This document shows positions 6,057-7,776 of a DNA stretch of 7,776 bases, one piece after another. The DNA is from a candidate division Zixibacteria bacterium RBG_16_43_9. Lineage in GTDB: Bacteria > Zixibacteria > MSB-5A5 > RBG-16-43-9. The notes under the pieces are model-generated. The model did not search any database. It was not told the DNA's origin and saw nothing but the letters and a program-made list of their open reading frames with translations. Location: positions 23,849 to 31,624 of the forward strand of contig MEWM01000149.1 in NCBI GenBank assembly GCA_001775355.1, given 5' to 3'. How positions within the stretch are numbered: position 1 is the first letter of the stretch; every line of letters starts with the position of its first letter. Position numbers and translations under genes: made by a program.

Positions 6057-6069
6057 AAAAAAAATCACA

Positions 6070-6102
6070 AACGAAAACGTCTGGTATGAACCCAGACGCT
6101 AC
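6070..6102 (-). terminator. Candidate Rho-independent terminator after the oxidoreductase genes (element D)
   Basis: Read on the minus strand, CTAC-foot GTAG (6102-6099) leads into CGTCTGG, a 7-nt loop, CCAGACG (6098-6078), then TTTTCGTTT and a further T-run. The stem can extend with one G-T and one A-T pair. It lies about 195 bp after the gamma stop codon, behind two other hairpins. The GTAG foot also makes it one of the repeat elements of this gap, so it may be a repeat that doubles as a terminator. Confidence 0.35.
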
Positions 6103-6114
6103 GAACTTGTGCAC

Positions 6115-6177
6115 ACGGTAGGTTAGGCATTCTTGCCTGACCATGTAGAACAGACATGAATGTCTGTTCTACCGTTT
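6115..6177. repeat. Double-hairpin repeat, copy 2 (element E)
   Basis: Hairpin 1 is GGTTAGGCA/TGCCTGACC (6121-6142, one G-T pair). Hairpin 2 is a perfect 13-bp stem, 6145-6157 with 6160-6172, ending GTAG and CTAC. ACGGTAG (6115-6121) can pair with CTACCGT (6169-6175) as an outer stem competing with part of the inner ones. The layout, spacing and trailing CCGTTTT match 3217-3276. Confidence 0.75.
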
Positions 6178-6190
6178 TAGTGGCAAAAAT

Positions 6191-6258
6191 GTAGGGGCGA
6201 CCCATCCTTCGGCTTGGCTCAGGACAGTGAGCTTGTCGAACTGCCGGGTCGCCCCTAC
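6191..6258. repeat. 68-bp inverted-repeat element with long loop (element F)
   Basis: A perfect 13-bp inverted repeat, GTAGGGGCGACCC (6191-6203) and its complement (6246-6258), encloses a 42-bp interior. On the minus strand the interior runs from TTCGACAAGCTCACTG to CCAAGCCGAAGG, a wording I know as a dispersed intergenic repeat in many bacterial genomes. It may be one repeat nested in another. The GCGACCC core is shared with element B. Confidence 0.75.
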
Positions 6259-6295
6259 CTATCAGTATCATACAGCGATTCAAGCTGTTATTAGA

Positions 6296-6829
6296 TTAAA
6301 CCGCTTCCATCCCTTTTTTTAGAGCCTCAGAATCCAAATCGATTATTTCCTGACTGGCACGGGGGAAGACCTTCTGTAAAGATTTTTTCAATCCTTCAAA
6401 AGAAAGTGCGCCGGTGAGCTTGGAGTAAGCCCCGATCATCACCATATTGGCGATCTTGGTTGTGCCCATTTTCTCTGCGATCTCGTTTGCCTGAATATAC
6501 TGGACCTTCACATCTTCTCTCTTAGGCTTTCCTGCAACCAGGGAGCTATTGATTAAGAACAGGCCTCCTTTTCTGACTGAAGCTTCAAACCGGGCTAAAG
6601 AAGGTTCGTTCATCACTACCAGAGTGTCAGGATAAGCCACCACTGGTGAGGCTATCTCCTCAGAGGAGATAACCACTGAACAGTTAGCAGTCCCGCCTCT
6701 CATCTCTGCACCGTAAGCCGGGAAAAAGGTGACGTATTTCCCGTCTGTCATCCCGGCATAAGCTAAAAGAATCCCCGCAGAGATTATCCCCTGTCCCCCG
6801 AAACCTGACATTATCACACCTTGATACAT
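6296..6829 (-). CDS. 2-oxoacid:ferredoxin oxidoreductase, gamma subunit
   Basis: The 177-residue product is the gamma (POR-domain) subunit of a cytoplasmic enzyme that oxidatively decarboxylates a 2-oxoacid to the acyl-CoA with reduction of ferredoxin, or runs in reverse. The family signatures are GFGGQG at 9-14 and PAYGAEMRGGTANCSV at 37-52, followed by the substitution-tolerant PDTLVVMNEPSL region. Length is normal. The start is well decided: the ATG at 6829 lies 5 nt after GGAGG (6839-6835), whereas the in-frame ATG at 6862, 11 codons earlier, has no ribosome-binding site. It follows the beta gene by 198 bp. The substrate, 2-oxoglutarate (KorC) or a branched-chain 2-oxoacid (VorC), cannot be settled from this window, so I give no symbol. 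Confidence 0.93.
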   Translation of the reverse strand: MYQGVIMSGFGGQGIISAGILLAYAGMTDGKYVTFFPAYGAEMRGGTANCSVVISSEEIASPVVAYPDTLVVMNEPSLARFEASVRKGGLFLINSSLVAGKPKREDVKVQYIQANEIAEKMGTTKIANMVMIGAYSKLTGALSFEGLKKSLQKVFPRASQEIIDLDSEALKKGMEAV

Positions 6830-6834
6830 CCATT

Positions 6835-6839
6835 CCTCC
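6835..6839 (-). promoter_or_regulatory. Ribosome-binding site deciding the gamma subunit start
   Basis: GGAGG on the minus strand, 5 nt before the ATG at 6829-6827. It lies inside the longer reading frame that opens at 6862 and so argues for the downstream start. Confidence 0.75.
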
Positions 6840-6897
6840 GATTTATGCTCTGTCCTATTCATGAATCTTGATTACCATAGTAGAATAAGAACCTGTT

Positions 6898-6979
6898 TGT
6901 CATTCTGAGGGAGTCCCGCTTTCAGCGGGATGACCGAAGAATCCAGATTCTTCGTCCCCTGCGGGGATTCAGAATGACA
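6898..6979. repeat. Cloverleaf-like inverted-repeat element, copy 2
   Basis: The 82-bp element has 11-bp terminal inverted repeats, TGTCATTCTGA (6898-6908) and its complement (6969-6979). Three inner arms follow in order: TCCCGCT/AGCGGGA (6914-6930), CGAAGAATC/GATTCTTCG (6935-6954) and TCCCC/GGGGA (6955-6967). It matches copy 1 at 691-780 in both ends and in the middle arm, while arms 1 and 3 differ in sequence but still pair. It sits between the beta and gamma subunit genes. Confidence 0.88.
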
Positions 6980-7027
6980 CGACACCAGTAAAACCTCACA
7001 GCTTCATTCTGTATTTCTTTTGACAAT

Positions 7028-7776
7028 CTATACTGTTTCCAGAACCTTCTTTGGTTCTGGCTTCACTGTCTCTTTTTTCCCTTCAATAGTCTTATACTCA
7101 CCTAAGGGGAAAAACGGAATCATCATCTTCTCAACAAAATCTATTCCCTGCAGGGAGGTCATAAACCAGTCAGTCGGGCACTGGGAGAGTATCTCCACCA
7201 AAGAGAAACCCTGATCATTCATCTGCACCTGAAAAGCTTTTTTGATTGCTTTTTTTGCTTTTAAGACATTGGCTGGTTTGTGTACTGATACTCTGGCTAA
7301 ATAAGCAGGTGCTTCTAAGGTTGCTAAAAGCTCACATACTTTAATCGGATATCCTGCGACCCTGGGATCTCTGCCAAAAGGCGTTGTTGTTGATTTCATA
7401 CCTAAAAGGGTCGTAGGTGCCATCTGGCCACCAGTCATTCCGTAAATAGCATTATTGACAAATATTATGGTTATCCTCTCACCCCTGGCAGCCGCATGGA
7501 TCGTCTCTGCCATCCCGATTGAGGCTAAATCTCCGTCTCCTTGATAGCTGAAAACGATACAGTCCGGCCTGACCCTTTTAATTCCAGTAGCAACCGCAGG
7601 ACCCCTGCCGTGAGCGGGCTGAATCATATCACAGTTAAAATACTCGTCAGCGAAAACAGAGCAACCGACTGGCGCAATCCCGATAGTCCTTTTGGTTATC
7701 CCCAGTTCCTCCATCACCTCTCCCACTAACCTATGGACCACGCCATGTCCGCATCCGGGACAATAGCGCATCAGGA
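7028..7776 (-). CDS. 2-oxoacid:ferredoxin oxidoreductase, beta subunit, 5' end cut by window edge
   Basis: The beta subunit carries thiamine diphosphate and a [4Fe-4S] cluster in the 2-oxoacid:ferredoxin oxidoreductase complex. Counted from the ATG at 7771, the cluster ligands are all present: CPGCGHG at 4-10 (Cys4, Cys7), Cys37 in PVGCS, and Cys198 in SQCPT. The thiamine diphosphate motif runs from GDGD (78-81) to NN (106-107), followed by YGMTGGQMAPTT. The segment GMKSTTTPFGRDP (124-136) follows it. The reading frame stays open to the window edge, and family members usually have 10-25 residues before RYCPGCGHG, so the true start is probably outside and the ATG at 7771 internal. The alpha subunit and a small ferredoxin gene would be expected further upstream. 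KorB- or VorB-type are both possible. Confidence 0.93.
   Translation of the reverse strand, partial: LMRYCPGCGHGVVHRLVGEVMEELGITKRTIGIAPVGCSVFADEYFNCDMIQPAHGRGPAVATGIKRVRPDCIVFSYQGDGDLASIGMAETIHAAARGERITIIFVNNAIYGMTGGQMAPTTLLGMKSTTTPFGRDPRVAGYPIKVCELLATLEAPAYLARVSVHKPANVLKAKKAIKKAFQVQMNDQGFSLVEILSQCPTDWFMTSLQGIDFVEKMMIPFFPLGEYKTIEGKKETVKPEPKKVLETV

Larger units (their letters stand above)
5871..6295. other. 425-bp intergenic region packed with hairpin elements
   Basis: No gene is supported. Between the gamma subunit gene and the radical SAM gene lie, in plus-strand order, an AT-rich leader (5871-5950) and hairpins at 5951-5991, 5998-6021, 6029-6056, 6078-6102, 6115-6177 and 6191-6258. Almost every base from 5951 to 6258 belongs to an inverted repeat or a short spacer. 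A 72-codon minus-strand reading frame across 6065-6283 is an artefact of these repeats. Confidence 0.8.

Noticed and set aside
5951..6258. The hairpin cluster as a CRISPR array
   Set aside because: Each palindrome has a different sequence and length, the spacing is irregular, and no cas gene is present.
6065..6283. 72-codon minus-strand reading frame between the gamma subunit and radical SAM genes
   Set aside because: It runs through hairpins D, E and F; its translation only spells out the repeats, there is no ribosome-binding site, and it resembles no family.
6862..6862. ATG at 6862 as the gamma subunit start
   Set aside because: It has no ribosome-binding site, while the ATG at 6829 has GGAGG at ideal spacing and gives the usual short N-terminus before GFGGQG.

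Overview
The window is a stretch of bacterial chromosome in which every convincing gene lies on the minus strand, so it reads from right to left. The genes are the beta subunit (5' end cut by the window edge) and gamma subunit of a 2-oxoacid:ferredoxin oxidoreductase, a large B12-binding-type radical SAM protein fused to its DUF2344 partner, the 16S rRNA m5C967 methyltransferase RsmB, a membrane-anchored protein with three PASTA domains, and ribulose-phosphate 3-epimerase (3' end cut by the window edge). No plus-strand gene is supported.

Organism: the ferredoxin-dependent oxidoreductase points to an anaerobe or an organism with anaerobic carbon metabolism. The AT-leaning sequence, GTG/TTG starts and very repeat-rich intergenic DNA remind me of uncultured bacterial lineages, perhaps of the FCB type. 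That placement is an impression and was not tested by any search.

Layout: 7771-6296 holds the oxidoreductase genes, separated by 198 bp that contain a cloverleaf-like inverted repeat. 6295-5871 is a 425-bp gap packed with six different hairpin elements and a possible terminator and promoter. 5870-1 is a probable transcription unit of radical SAM/DUF2344, rsmB, PASTA protein and rpe, with gaps of about 115, 118 and 334 bp that also hold repeats. The first group supplies low-potential carbon metabolism. The second mixes RNA modification, an uncharacterised radical SAM enzyme, a probable envelope protein and a pentose-phosphate enzyme.

The genes look ordinary; the unusual content is between them. 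I see two copies of a TGTCATTCTGA-ended element that folds as a cloverleaf with changed but still paired arms, two copies of a double-hairpin element with compensatory changes, a cluster of palindromes that all carry GTAG/CTAC feet, and arrays of 7- or 8-bp units placed just after the stop codons of three consecutive genes. I found no defence system, CRISPR array, transposase, tRNA or rRNA.
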